The notes beneath the pieces were generated by a model, which was not told the DNA's origin, made no database searches, and was given only the letters and a program-made list of their open reading frames with translations. Below, piece after piece: positions 43,072 through 51,634 of a DNA stretch of 64,000 nt; the stretch's first letter is position 1, and each line of letters begins with the position of its first letter. Origin of the DNA: Hydromicrobium sp964415365 (lineage in GTDB: Bacteria > Actinomycetota > Humimicrobiia > Humimicrobiales > Humimicrobiaceae); assembly GCA_964415365.1 (NCBI GenBank), contig CAYPYW010000009.1, forward strand, positions 1 through 64,000, read 5' to 3'. Position numbers and translations under genes: made by a program.

Positions 43072-44502
43072 ATGCAAGAGCAAATTAAAAAAGAAGGAAA
43101 ACTTTATCCTCTTGATACCAGTAAATTGGAGAGAATACCTCCTTATAATATAGAAGCTGAAGAGTCTCTGCTGGGTTCTATGTTGATTTCAAAGGATGCC
43201 ATAGTATCGGTTTTTGAAATTGTAGATGCCGGAGATTTTTATAGAAAATCCAACCAGGAAGTTTTTAATACAATAGTGGAGTTGTATGTGAAAGGAGAAC
43301 CGGCTGATCCTATAACTGTGGCAGATCATCTTAGCAAAAAGGGGCTGCTGGATGAAGTAGGAGGGAAAACTTTTATCCATTCTCTTATAAGTAATATTCC
43401 TCTGGCTGCTAATGCCCAGTACTATGCACAGATTGTAAGAAATCATTCTATTTTAAGAAAACTAATTTATGCTGCTACCGAGATAGCGACTATGGGCTAT
43501 GAAGTTCCTGAGGATCTGCAGTCAACTGTGGATAAGGCGCAGCAGCTGATATTTTCTGTGTATAAAGATTTAAGCAGAGGAAGTTCGAGAGGAAGAAGTG
43601 CAATAATGAAAGATCTGGTTTCCGAAGCTTATGAGTTAGTGGAACTTTTACATGAAGCCGGCTCGGATATATCCGGTATACCGTCAGGGTATATAGATTT
43701 TGATCACTTGACTTCAGGTTTTCAGAATTCTGATTTAATTGTTATAGCGTCGAGACCGGGAATGGGTAAAACTTCATTTGTTTTGGGTATGGCCAGGAAT
43801 ATTGCGTTGAGAGCAAAAATCCCGGTAGCTGTTTTCTCACTGGAGATGTCAAAGCAGCAGGTAGCACAAAGATTGATGAGCGCGGAATCAAAAATAAATC
43901 TGCATAATCTAAGAAAAGGAAAAGTCAAGGATGATGAGTGGACTCAACTGGCAAGAGCGGTTGAGAGACTGTCAGAGTGTAAGATATATATAGATGATAC
44001 TGCATTTTTAACTGTGATGGATCTGAGAGCCAGAGCCCGAATGATGGTCAGTACCAATGATGTAAAATTAATAATTGTTGATTATCTCCAGCTTATGCAG
44101 TCCACTACGAATTACAGAGGCAATAAAGTACTTGAGATCACAGAAATATCACAGAACCTAAAAGGTATTGCAAAGGAATTAAATATTCCGGTAATAGCGG
44201 TATCCCAGCTTTCAAGAGAGGTGGAGAAGAGGGATAGAAAGAGACCGTTTCTTGCAGATTTAAGGGAATCAGGCTCCATTGAGCAGGATGCAGATCTGGT
44301 AGCATTTATATATAGGGATGATTATTATGAAGAAGATGAAAGTAAACACACCGGGAAAGCCGAAATTATAATAGCCAAGCACAGGAATGGCCCTATAGGT
44401 AGGGTAGATATGCGATTCAATAAGGAGTTTGCATTATTTTCAAATTTAAGTAAGCCTTATCAGACTGAAGACAGTTATCAGGCGGAAGACAGGAGTGAAT
44501 AA
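43072..44502 (+). CDS. dnaB: Replicative DNA helicase DnaB
   Basis: A 476-residue hexameric helicase. The N-terminal collar domain (PPYNIEAEESLLGSMLISKD) is followed by a linker and the RecA-like motor with Walker A ASRPGMGKTSF near residues 226-236, VFSLEMSKQQVAQRL, Walker B LIIVDYLQLM near 339-348, and the late GSIEQDADLVAFIYRDDYY. It unwinds DNA at the replication fork. The ATG lies 3 nt after the rplI stop. No intein is present. The purA ribosome site lies inside its last codons. Confidence 0.97.
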   Translation: MQEQIKKEGKLYPLDTSKLERIPPYNIEAEESLLGSMLISKDAIVSVFEIVDAGDFYRKSNQEVFNTIVELYVKGEPADPITVADHLSKKGLLDEVGGKTFIHSLISNIPLAANAQYYAQIVRNHSILRKLIYAATEIATMGYEVPEDLQSTVDKAQQLIFSVYKDLSRGSSRGRSAIMKDLVSEAYELVELLHEAGSDISGIPSGYIDFDHLTSGFQNSDLIVIASRPGMGKTSFVLGMARNIALRAKIPVAVFSLEMSKQQVAQRLMSAESKINLHNLRKGKVKDDEWTQLARAVERLSECKIYIDDTAFLTVMDLRARARMMVSTNDVKLIIVDYLQLMQSTTNYRGNKVLEITEISQNLKGIAKELNIPVIAVSQLSREVEKRDRKRPFLADLRESGSIEQDADLVAFIYRDDYYEEDESKHTGKAEIIIAKHRNGPIGRVDMRFNKEFALFSNLSKPYQTEDSYQAEDRSE

Positions 44503-44503
44503 A

Positions 44504-45831
44504 ATGCCTAGTATAGCTATTATTGGTTCTCAATGGGGTGATGAAGGGAAAGGGAGGATTGTTGATTTACTTTCAAGCCGGGTAGATATGGTAGTGAGGT
44601 TTCAGGGCGGAAATAACGCTGGCCATACAGTAGTAAAGGGAAATGACCAGTTCAAACTTCATCTGATTCCGTCAGGAATTTTGTATCCTGATGTTATCTG
44701 TATCATAGGAAACGGCGTGGTATTAAATCCCGAAGTGCTGATAGAAGAACTGGACAGCCTGGAAAGCAAAGGGATAAGTACTGATAATTTAAGAATAAGT
44801 TGTAATGCACATCTGGTTATGCCCTACCATATAATTCTGGATAAAGCCGGTGAACACAGGCTGGGTAAATCTAAAATTGGTACCACCCATAAAGGTATAG
44901 GGCCTGTATATGCTGATAAGGCGCTGAGATCGGGTATTAGGACACAGGACTTGCAGGATTTAAAGATATTCAGGGCTAAACTGGAAGCATCCCTGAAGTT
45001 AAATAATGCAATCATAGATAAAATTTACGGACTGGAACCTCTTAACCCTGATGAAGTTTTCGACAGATATGTGCAATATGGAAAACGAATTGAAAAATAT
45101 ATAATTGATACTACATTCTTGATAAATGAAGCCTTAGATAGAAATAGAAGAGTACTATTCGAAGGCGCACAGGGTACTATGCTGGATATTGATCACGGGA
45201 CATACCCCTATGTAACTTCTTCTTCTACTATTGCTGGCGGCATATGTGTAGGTGCGGGGGTCGGTCCTGGCAGATTGGACGAAATAATCGGCGTAGTTAA
45301 AGCATACACTACGAGAGTTGGTTCTGGTCCTTTCCCAACTGAAGAAACTAGTAAAATTGGTGAGTATATGCGGGAGAAAGGTTATGAGTACGGGACTACT
45401 ACAGGAGGCCGAGGAGATGTGGATGGCTGGATGCTATTATACTGAAGTATTCAGTTATGGTAAACACCATTGAGGGTGTTGCGTTAACCAAGCTGGATGT
45501 ACTTACCGGTTTGAAAAAAATAAAAATTTGTACTGGTTATAAATATGAAGGCAAGATTTATAATGACATGCCCTGCCACCAGACTATTCTGCATAAGTGT
45601 CAGCCTGTATATGAAGAATTCGAATGCTGGAATGAAGATATAAGCAGGGTAAGGAATTTTGAGGATCTCCCCAAACAAGCTCAGGATTATATAAAAAATA
45701 TCGAAAGAATTATAAAAGTCCCTGTTTCAATGGTAAGTGTGGGTGCTGAAAGAAGTAAAATCATTGTAAGGGACGATAATCTCCGAAGCAGATTATTTGA
45801 TCAAACCAGGAGATCGACACTTATAGTTTAA
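44504..45831 (+). CDS. purA: Adenylosuccinate synthetase, split by a one-base deletion
   Basis: The N-terminal part reads IAIIGSQWGDEGKGRIVDLL, with GNNAGHTVV and GTTHKGIGPVYADK, all PurA signatures; the C-terminal part (VNTIEGVALTKLDVLTGL) is in another frame. At 45401-45411, ACAGGAGGCCG gives TGGRG; adding one A (GGAAGG) restores the conserved TTGRPRRCGWLDAIILKYSVM and a single protein of 442 residues. The enzyme makes adenylosuccinate from IMP, aspartate and GTP and is essential without adenine salvage, so a sequencing or assembly error is the likeliest cause. ATG 44504 with AGGAG 8 nt upstream is preferred to GTG 44495. purD and purE follow. Confidence 0.92.
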
Positions 45832-45858
45832 TAAATATAATAAAGATAAAGGAACAAG

Positions 45859-47148
45859 TTGAGAATACTGGTAATAGGTGGTGGGGGCAGGGAACACTGC
45901 CTGATCTGGAAAATTTCAAAGAGTCCTCTGGTAGAAAAAATATATGCAGCTCCAGGTAATGCAGGTATAAACAGGATTGCTGAATGCATCGATATAAACA
46001 CATCAAAAACCAATTTTGACAGGCTTTTAGAGCTGGTAGAAGATAAGGGAATAGATTTAACTGTAGTAGGTCCGGAAGCACCGCTTGTAGAAGGGATAGT
46101 TGATTATTTTAATCAGAAAGGGTTCAGGATTTTTGGACCCGGTAAACAGGCTGCTGCGATGGAAGGCAGTAAAGTTTTTGCCAAAGAATTACTCCAGAAA
46201 AATAATATCCCTACTCCGGATGGAATTGTTTTTAAAAGGGAGAATTATGAGGAAGCAATAGATTACATTGATAAAAGGAGTAAATTCCCGGTAGTCGTGA
46301 AAGCCGATGGTCTGGCAGCTGGGAAAGGTGTAGTTATAGCCAGTGATGAAGGCCAGGCTATTGAAGCGATCAAAGATTGTTTTGTAAAAGATAAGTTCGG
46401 CAGCTCGGGAAACAGGATAATAATTGAGGATTTCTTGAGCGGCTATGAGGTGTCTATCCTGTGCCTTTGTGACGGCAGAAAAATTGTTCCAATGGCTCCT
46501 GCTCAGGACTATAAAAGAATCTTTGATAATGACAGAGGAAAAAACACCGGTGGTATGGGTAGTTACAGTCCTGTACCTGTGGTAGGAAATCAAATTTACG
46601 ATCAGATTTTAAATAAGATTATCTTTCCCACAGGTGCCGCAATGGTAAGGGAAAATATAATATACAGGGGAGTTCTTTACGCCGGGATACTGGTTAGTGA
46701 TGGCAAACCCTACCTTCTTGAATATAACTGCAGGTTTGGGGATCCTGAAACACAGGTGGTGCTGCCAAGATTGGAAGATGATCTGGTGCCACTGCTTCTG
46801 GAGTGTACAGAAGGAAATTTGAGTACGGAAAAACTTAAGTGGGATGAAAATAAGTGCATATGTGTTGTAGCAGCGTCTGAAGGGTATCCGGAAAGTTCCT
46901 CTAGCGGTGATATAATTGAGGGTTTAGATTATTATGAGGGTAGTGATGATATAATTATTTTTCATGCCGGAACAAAAATAGAAAATGGCAATGTAGTAAC
47001 TAATGGGGGGAGAGTTCTGGGAGTTGTCTCCGGGGCTGGCAGTTTTAAGGAAGTAAGGGAAAAAGTATATTCAGCGATGGAGAGAATAAAATTTAGAGGA
47101 ATTCAGTATAGAAGAGATATTGCGTTAAAAGCGGAAGGGAGCGAATGA
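45859..47148 (+). CDS. purD: Phosphoribosylamine-glycine ligase
   Basis: A 429-residue ATP-grasp enzyme. MRILVIGGGGREHCLIWKIS opens the protein, DLTVVGPEAPLVEGIVDYF and KADGLAAGKGVVIA form the substrate and ATP sites, and LEYNCRFGDPETQVVLPRLE provides metal ligands. It makes glycinamide ribonucleotide, step two of purine synthesis. The start is TTG with GGAA upstream; no ATG matches the family N-terminus. Its stop overlaps the purE start (ATGA). Confidence 0.96.
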   Translation: MRILVIGGGGREHCLIWKISKSPLVEKIYAAPGNAGINRIAECIDINTSKTNFDRLLELVEDKGIDLTVVGPEAPLVEGIVDYFNQKGFRIFGPGKQAAAMEGSKVFAKELLQKNNIPTPDGIVFKRENYEEAIDYIDKRSKFPVVVKADGLAAGKGVVIASDEGQAIEAIKDCFVKDKFGSSGNRIIIEDFLSGYEVSILCLCDGRKIVPMAPAQDYKRIFDNDRGKNTGGMGSYSPVPVVGNQIYDQILNKIIFPTGAAMVRENIIYRGVLYAGILVSDGKPYLLEYNCRFGDPETQVVLPRLEDDLVPLLLECTEGNLSTEKLKWDENKCICVVAASEGYPESSSSGDIIEGLDYYEGSDDIIIFHAGTKIENGNVVTNGGRVLGVVSGAGSFKEVREKVYSAMERIKFRGIQYRRDIALKAEGSE

Positions 47149-47609
47149 TGGCAAGCAGTGATAAAAAAGTTGCTGTAGTGATGGGCAGCATTTCTGATGA
47201 AATTGTGATGAAGAAGGCTTCGGATGTTTTGAAGGAATTTGGAGTGGAATATGAGGTAAATATACTTTCAGCACATAGAATGCCGGATAAGACAAGAGAA
47301 TTTGCTAAAAGTATAAAAGATAGGGGAATAGAAGTAATAATTGCCGGGGCGGGGAAGGCAGCGCATCTTCCGGGTGTGATTGCTTCTTATACTACAGTTC
47401 CGGTAATAGGTGTTCCCATCAACACATCCGACTTAGGTGGGCTGGATTCTCTACTTTCTATAGTACAGATGCCTTCGGGAGTTCCTGTTGCCTGTATGTC
47501 CATAGATGGTGCAAAAAACGCAGCGTTTCTTGCTATTCAAATACTTGCCTTGAAATATGATGACCTGGCAGAGAAACTGAATAAATATAAAATTAAGTTA
47601 GAACGTTGA
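47145..47609 (+). CDS. purE: N5-carboxyaminoimidazole ribonucleotide mutase
   Basis: A 154-residue class I-like PurE: VAVVMGSISDEIVMKKASDV, the conserved SAHRMP, AGAGKAAHLPGVIASYTT, PVIGVPINTSDLGGLDSLLS and QMPSGVPVACMSIDGAKNAA. It converts N5-CAIR to CAIR. The partner PurK is not in the window. The start overlaps purD by 4 bp; a second in-frame ATG at 47148 is also possible. It is the last gene of this purine run. Confidence 0.95.
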   Translation: MMASSDKKVAVVMGSISDEIVMKKASDVLKEFGVEYEVNILSAHRMPDKTREFAKSIKDRGIEVIIAGAGKAAHLPGVIASYTTVPVIGVPINTSDLGGLDSLLSIVQMPSGVPVACMSIDGAKNAAFLAIQILALKYDDLAEKLNKYKIKLER

Positions 47610-47639
47610 CATGCAAGAATTTGGATAGTGATTGAATTA

Positions 47640-47661
47640 TTAAAATTTTGTTAAAGTTTTT
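47640..47661 (+). promoter_or_regulatory. Possible Pho-box-like direct repeat in the purE-pstB gap
   Basis: TTAAAATTTTG (47640-47650) and TTAAAGTTTTT (47651-47661) are direct repeats with an 11-bp period, the spacing used by PhoP/PhoB boxes. They lie 340 bp upstream of pstB in a 390-bp gap. The sequence is AT-rich, so chance is possible. The rest of the gap holds only the small frame at 47760-47918. Confidence 0.3.
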
Positions 47662-47759
47662 GTTTTATAGTTAATTTTTTTTAACGTTTCTGCTATCATT
47701 CCGCTTGATTTATAAAGTTGATACATATCAGGTAGATTATTACAAAAAAGCAGTATTTT

Positions 47760-47918
47760 ATGGGCAGATTACTATTATTGGGTAAAAGCTCTCGAGGTAC
47801 CTTTTTTATTGGTCCTATTAAAGAAATATTTCCTGTACAGGCTAGCACTATTCTTATTGTTGCAACCGGTGGGCTGTTGTTATCGCCTGGTTATATCTGT
47901 GATAAAATTTTTACCTGA
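47760..47918 (+). CDS. Possible small hydrophobic protein (52 residues)
   Basis: An open frame reads MGRLLLLGKSSRGTFFIGPI, then KEIFPVQASTILIVATGGLL and LSPGYICDKIFT. The hydrophobic stretch of about 18 residues could span a membrane. It lies between a candidate phosphate-control site and pstB. No good ribosome site precedes the ATG and I recognise no family, so it may be non-coding or a relic of a lost gene. Confidence 0.25.
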   Translation: MGRLLLLGKSSRGTFFIGPIKEIFPVQASTILIVATGGLLLSPGYICDKIFT

Positions 47919-47999
47919 TAGTATCTTTATTGGTTTGCTGTTAATGTAAGATATATTTTTTATATATTTAAAAAGATGGATTATTAGGATGTCAGGTTA

Positions 48000-48782
48000 A
48001 TGAACGATAATAAAATAAAGATAAAGGTAAGAGATTATGGCTTTTATTATGGAACTACAAAAGTATTATCGGACATAAACATGGATGTTCAAGAAAATGC
48101 CATTACTGCAATAATCGGCCCATCAGGATGTGGAAAAACTACATTCTTGCGGACTTTTAACAGAATGAATGAGCTGCTGCCAAATACCAGGGTGGAAGGT
48201 GAAATAATAGTTGATGAGATCGATATATATAAAGATAATATCGATGTTGTAGATTTAAGGAAAAGGGTTGGGATGGTTTTTCAGAGACCAAATCCTTTCC
48301 CCAAAACTATTTACGAGAATATTATTTATGGGCCCAGATTACATAGGAAATATACCAGAAAACAGCTGGATTCGATTGTAGAAAGCAGTTTGAAAAGAGC
48401 AGCTCTCTGGGATGAAGTAAAGCACAAATTAAATACAAATGCTCTGGATCTTTCTGGCGGGCAGCAGCAAAGGCTGTGTATTGCCAGATTACTTGCTGTG
48501 AATCCTGAGATAATACTTATGGATGAACCTGCTTCAGCGTTGGATCCTATCTCCACCCAGAAAATAGAGGATTTAATGGATGAACTTAAGGAGAATTACA
48601 CTATAATAATAGTTACCCACAATATGCAACAGGCAGCAAGGGTATCAAATAAAGCAGCCTTTTTCCTTACCGAAGATATCCACAAGCCGGCTACATTGAT
48701 TGAGTACGATGACACTAATAAGATATTTACCAACCCCGGTGATAAAAGGACAGAAGATTATATAACAGGCAGGTTCGGCTAA
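48000..48782 (+). CDS. pstB: Phosphate ABC transporter ATP-binding protein
   Basis: A 260-residue ABC ATPase of the PstB type. Walker A is GPSGCGKT at residues 40-47, followed by the PstB-specific TFLRTFNRMNELLPNTRVEG; then VFQRPNPFPKTIYENIIYGP, the signature LSGGQQQRLCIARLL near 150-164 and Walker B IILMDEPASALDP. It should energise high-affinity phosphate uptake. pstS, pstC, pstA and phoU are not adjacent, so it is an orphan here; the partners are probably elsewhere. The preceding 390-bp gap contains an 11-bp-period repeat that may be a phosphate-response site. Confidence 0.93.
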   Translation: MNDNKIKIKVRDYGFYYGTTKVLSDINMDVQENAITAIIGPSGCGKTTFLRTFNRMNELLPNTRVEGEIIVDEIDIYKDNIDVVDLRKRVGMVFQRPNPFPKTIYENIIYGPRLHRKYTRKQLDSIVESSLKRAALWDEVKHKLNTNALDLSGGQQQRLCIARLLAVNPEIILMDEPASALDPISTQKIEDLMDELKENYTIIIVTHNMQQAARVSNKAAFFLTEDIHKPATLIEYDDTNKIFTNPGDKRTEDYITGRFG

Positions 48783-48932
48783 TTAGATGTAGATTAAATA
48801 TTTGCTTTTGACATCTCATATCTCATACAATATAATACCTCAATTAAATAATTACATTATTGGCTGTTTCAGTACTGGAAATAAATACTAAAATATAACA
48901 ACAAAGTTACTGGAATTAGGAGAAGAAGATAT

Positions 48933-49400
48933 ATGAAAGAATATCGTCTTACCAAAGAGGGTTATGAAGAATTGCTTAAAGAGAGAGAGGATCTCATAAA
49001 CAACAAGCGAAAGGAGATTGCTGAAAGGCTGAAGGAAGCAAAGAATTCGGGGGGAGATTTAACCGAAAACTCCGAGTATGAATATGCCAAAAACGAACAA
49101 GCTTTTATAGAAGGCAGAATTGAGCAGATAAACGAGATTTTAAGCAATTATGTAATTATAGAGAAGAAAACCAGTAAAGGACTGGTTGAGCTAGGGACAA
49201 TAGTGGTAGTAAAAGATGTAGATAAGAAAAGGGATAAAGAGTTTAAAATAGTCAGCTCTATAGAATCTGATCCCGAAAAAAATAAAATTTCGGACGAATC
49301 TCCTATGGGAAAGGCACTGCTTAATAAAAAAATCGGAGATGAGGTAGTAGTTAAAACTCCCGAGAATACTAAGAGATTAAAGATAATAAAAATCAAATGA
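48933..49400 (+). CDS. greA: Transcription elongation factor GreA
   Basis: A 155-residue protein: N-terminal coiled coil with the acidic tip GGDLTENSEYEYAKNEQAFI (residues 30-50, Asp and Glu that activate the polymerase for cleavage), then the FKBP-like C-terminal domain (VELGTIVVVKDVDKK..SPMGKALLNKKIGDEVVV). It rescues backtracked RNA polymerase. AGGAGAAGAAG precedes the ATG. lysS follows after 25 bp, an order common in Gram-positive genomes. Confidence 0.96.
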   Translation: MKEYRLTKEGYEELLKEREDLINNKRKEIAERLKEAKNSGGDLTENSEYEYAKNEQAFIEGRIEQINEILSNYVIIEKKTSKGLVELGTIVVVKDVDKKRDKEFKIVSSIESDPEKNKISDESPMGKALLNKKIGDEVVVKTPENTKRLKIIKIK

Positions 49401-49425
49401 AAACCGGGTTTACCGGTGAATAATT

Positions 49426-50991
49426 ATGGAGAACAAGAAGAACAGCAAAACTTCAAACACAAATAATAATATGAACAGCAAGTTACTTGAGGCAAAGATC
49501 GAGTACTTGCTGGAATCAGAAGAATCTCTGGCTGAGGCACTAAGGATAAAACTTAACAAGATAAAGGACCTGGAGAAAAGCGGTAAAAAAATTTATAGGA
49601 GCAGGTTTGATAAAAATTCCGATATAGTGGATATAAAAACGAAGTATTCCAGGCTTAAATCTGGTGAGAAATCTGATAGTGTTTTTAAAATAGCGGGGAG
49701 ACTTGTAAGTTTTAGAAAACATGGTAAGGCAACTTTTTGTGATATAAAAGATTTCACAGATAAGATCCAGTTATACGTAAATCAGAAAAATATCGGAGAA
49801 GAAAAGTATGATGAGTTTTTAAATCTGGATATCGGTGATTGGGTAGGCATAGAGGGAACTGTTTTTGTTACACATGCGGGAGAACTTTCCATAAGTGTTT
49901 CCCGGTTTGAACTATTAAGTAAAGCTATAAGGATACTTCCCGAGAAATGGCACGGGCTAAAGGACAAGGAATTAAGATACCGTCAGAGATATTTGGACTT
50001 CATTGTAAATCCTGAGGTAAAAAATGTATTTTTAACCAGAGTCAAAGTAATAAATGCCATAAGAGAATTTTTAAATGACAACGGCTTTAAAGAGGTTGAA
50101 ACACCAATGCTGCAGCCAATTCCGGGCGGCGCTACTGCAAGACCTTTCAAGACTCACCATAATGCTCTGGATATGGACCTTTATTTAAGGATTGCACCAG
50201 AATTATATTTAAAAAGGTTAATTATCGGTGGGTTTGACAGGGTTTTTGAAATAAATAGAAATTTCAGAAATGAAGGGATATCCCACAAGCACAATCCGGA
50301 ATTTACCATGCTGGAGTTTTACCAGGCTTATGCTGACTACAATGATATGATGGATCTAACCGAGAAACTTATAAAATTTGTTGCCATGAAGTCTATCAGC
50401 AAATTAACCACAAGCTACCGGGGAAGCAATATCGATTTTAGCAGAGAATGGAAAAGATTTACGATGCTAGAATCTATTTATAAGTTTGGTAAGATCAATA
50501 TAAATCTTGACAGTAGCACAGAAGATTTATTATTGGTGGCTAAAGATCTAAATATTGAGATAGAAAAAAACTCCGGGAAGGGAAAGATTATAAATAAAAT
50601 TTTTGAAACTGCAGTCGAACCCAAGCTTATACAACCTACTTTTATAAAGGATTATCCCATAGAAATTTCCCCACTGGCAAAAAGGCATCCCGAGAATGAA
50701 AATCTGGTTGAAAGATTTGAGCTGTTTATAGGAGGGGAAGAAATTGCAAATGCTTTTTCGGAGCTGATTGATCCCAGAGAGCAATTGGAGAGATTTAAAA
50801 ATCAGGTGAAGAGCAAATCTGAAGAAGAGAGAATTACCGGTAAAATCGATGTGGACTTTCTTAAGGCGCTGGAATACGGAATGCCGCCCACAGGCGGAGA
50901 GGGAATCGGGATTGACAGACTGGTTATGGTGCTCACCAATAGTAGTTCTATCAGGGATGTAATTCTTTTTCCCCTTTTAAGATCTGAATAA
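49426..50991 (+). CDS. lysS: Lysyl-tRNA synthetase, class II
   Basis: A 521-residue class II LysRS. A charged N-terminal extension (residues 1-50) precedes the anticodon-binding OB fold (VFKIAGRLVSFRKHGKATFC). The catalytic domain has motif 1 near YRQRYLDFIVNPEV, motif 2 FRNEGISHKHNPEFTMLEFY near 286-305 and motif 3 GGEGIGIDRLVMVLTN near 489-504. It charges tRNA-Lys. No T-box leader is visible upstream. The gene is followed by a promoter for mcsA, so it probably ends the greA-lysS unit. Confidence 0.96.
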   Translation: MENKKNSKTSNTNNNMNSKLLEAKIEYLLESEESLAEALRIKLNKIKDLEKSGKKIYRSRFDKNSDIVDIKTKYSRLKSGEKSDSVFKIAGRLVSFRKHGKATFCDIKDFTDKIQLYVNQKNIGEEKYDEFLNLDIGDWVGIEGTVFVTHAGELSISVSRFELLSKAIRILPEKWHGLKDKELRYRQRYLDFIVNPEVKNVFLTRVKVINAIREFLNDNGFKEVETPMLQPIPGGATARPFKTHHNALDMDLYLRIAPELYLKRLIIGGFDRVFEINRNFRNEGISHKHNPEFTMLEFYQAYADYNDMMDLTEKLIKFVAMKSISKLTTSYRGSNIDFSREWKRFTMLESIYKFGKININLDSSTEDLLLVAKDLNIEIEKNSGKGKIINKIFETAVEPKLIQPTFIKDYPIEISPLAKRHPENENLVERFELFIGGEEIANAFSELIDPREQLERFKNQVKSKSEEERITGKIDVDFLKALEYGMPPTGGEGIGIDRLVMVLTNSSSIRDVILFPLLRSE

Positions 50992-51037
50992 AAGGATGCA
51001 TTGCGCTGCTGATTTAAGTTTATTCTTGTAAAAAAGG

Positions 51038-51080
51038 TGATATAATTTTTCTGCAATTTAAATAGTCAACTCTAGTTAAA
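51038..51080 (+). promoter_or_regulatory. mcsA promoter with a CtsR-box-like direct repeat
   Basis: TGATATAAT (51038-51046) is an extended -10 promoter. Downstream, AGTCAAC-TCT-AGTTAAA (51064-51080) has the 7-3-7 heptad layout of the CtsR operator (consensus RGTCAAANANRGTCAAA), with one mismatch in each heptad. It lies between the expected transcription start and the mcsA ATG (51095). No ctsR gene is present in the window, so the binding protein would have to be encoded elsewhere. Confidence 0.45.
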
Positions 51081-51094
51081 CTGGTGATTAAAAT

Positions 51095-51634
51095 ATGAAC
51101 TGCGATTTTTGTCATAAAAATGAAGCTACCGTTCATCTAATGAAGGTTCAGGGCGCAAGTGTGGAAAGAATCAATATATGCAAGGAATGTGCAAAGGATT
51201 TTTCTTTTTTCAGTGAGGAAGATTTTTACAATGATCTTGCAAGAATCCTTTATAAATTTTTCCATGTAGGTGTTAATGAGCACCATTCCGGCAAGGATAA
51301 GAAAACACTAAGAAGTATAAGTTATGGGAGGAACAGGAAATGTTCTTTTTGTGGTATAGATTTAAAAACCATTAAGAAAATAGGGAGAGTCGGCTGCAGC
51401 AATTGCTATATTGAATTTAAGGATGTGCTATTTCCCATAATAAAATCTATTCAGGGGAGCCTTGAAAATAAAGGTAAAATTCCTGTAAACACCAATAGAA
51501 AAATCAAGCTTGAAAAGAATATCAGAGACTTGAGATGCAAGCTTAAAAATGAGGTAATGGTTGAAAATTTCGAAGAGGCTGCAAGGATAAGAGACAGAAT
51601 AAAAAAGCTGGAGAAGAGTATATATGGTCGGTAA
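51095..51634 (+). CDS. mcsA: McsA, activator of protein arginine kinase
   Basis: A 179-residue protein with two zinc modules: CDFCHKNEATVHLMKV..NICKECAKDF near residues 3-38 and CSFCGIDLKTIKKIGRVGCS, then NCYIEFKD, near 86-110. A C-terminal UVR motif (LKNEVMVENFEEAARIRDRI) follows. McsA activates the McsB kinase, helps target ClpC and, in related bacteria, responds to metals and oxidation. It overlaps mcsB by 11 bp. Confidence 0.93.
   Translation: MNCDFCHKNEATVHLMKVQGASVERINICKECAKDFSFFSEEDFYNDLARILYKFFHVGVNEHHSGKDKKTLRSISYGRNRKCSFCGIDLKTIKKIGRVGCSNCYIEFKDVLFPIIKSIQGSLENKGKIPVNTNRKIKLEKNIRDLRCKLKNEVMVENFEEAARIRDRIKKLEKSIYGR

Noticed and set aside
49401..49425. T-box or other riboswitch before lysS, gltX or cysS
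   Set aside because: The gaps are too short and no T-box consensus or specifier stem was seen.
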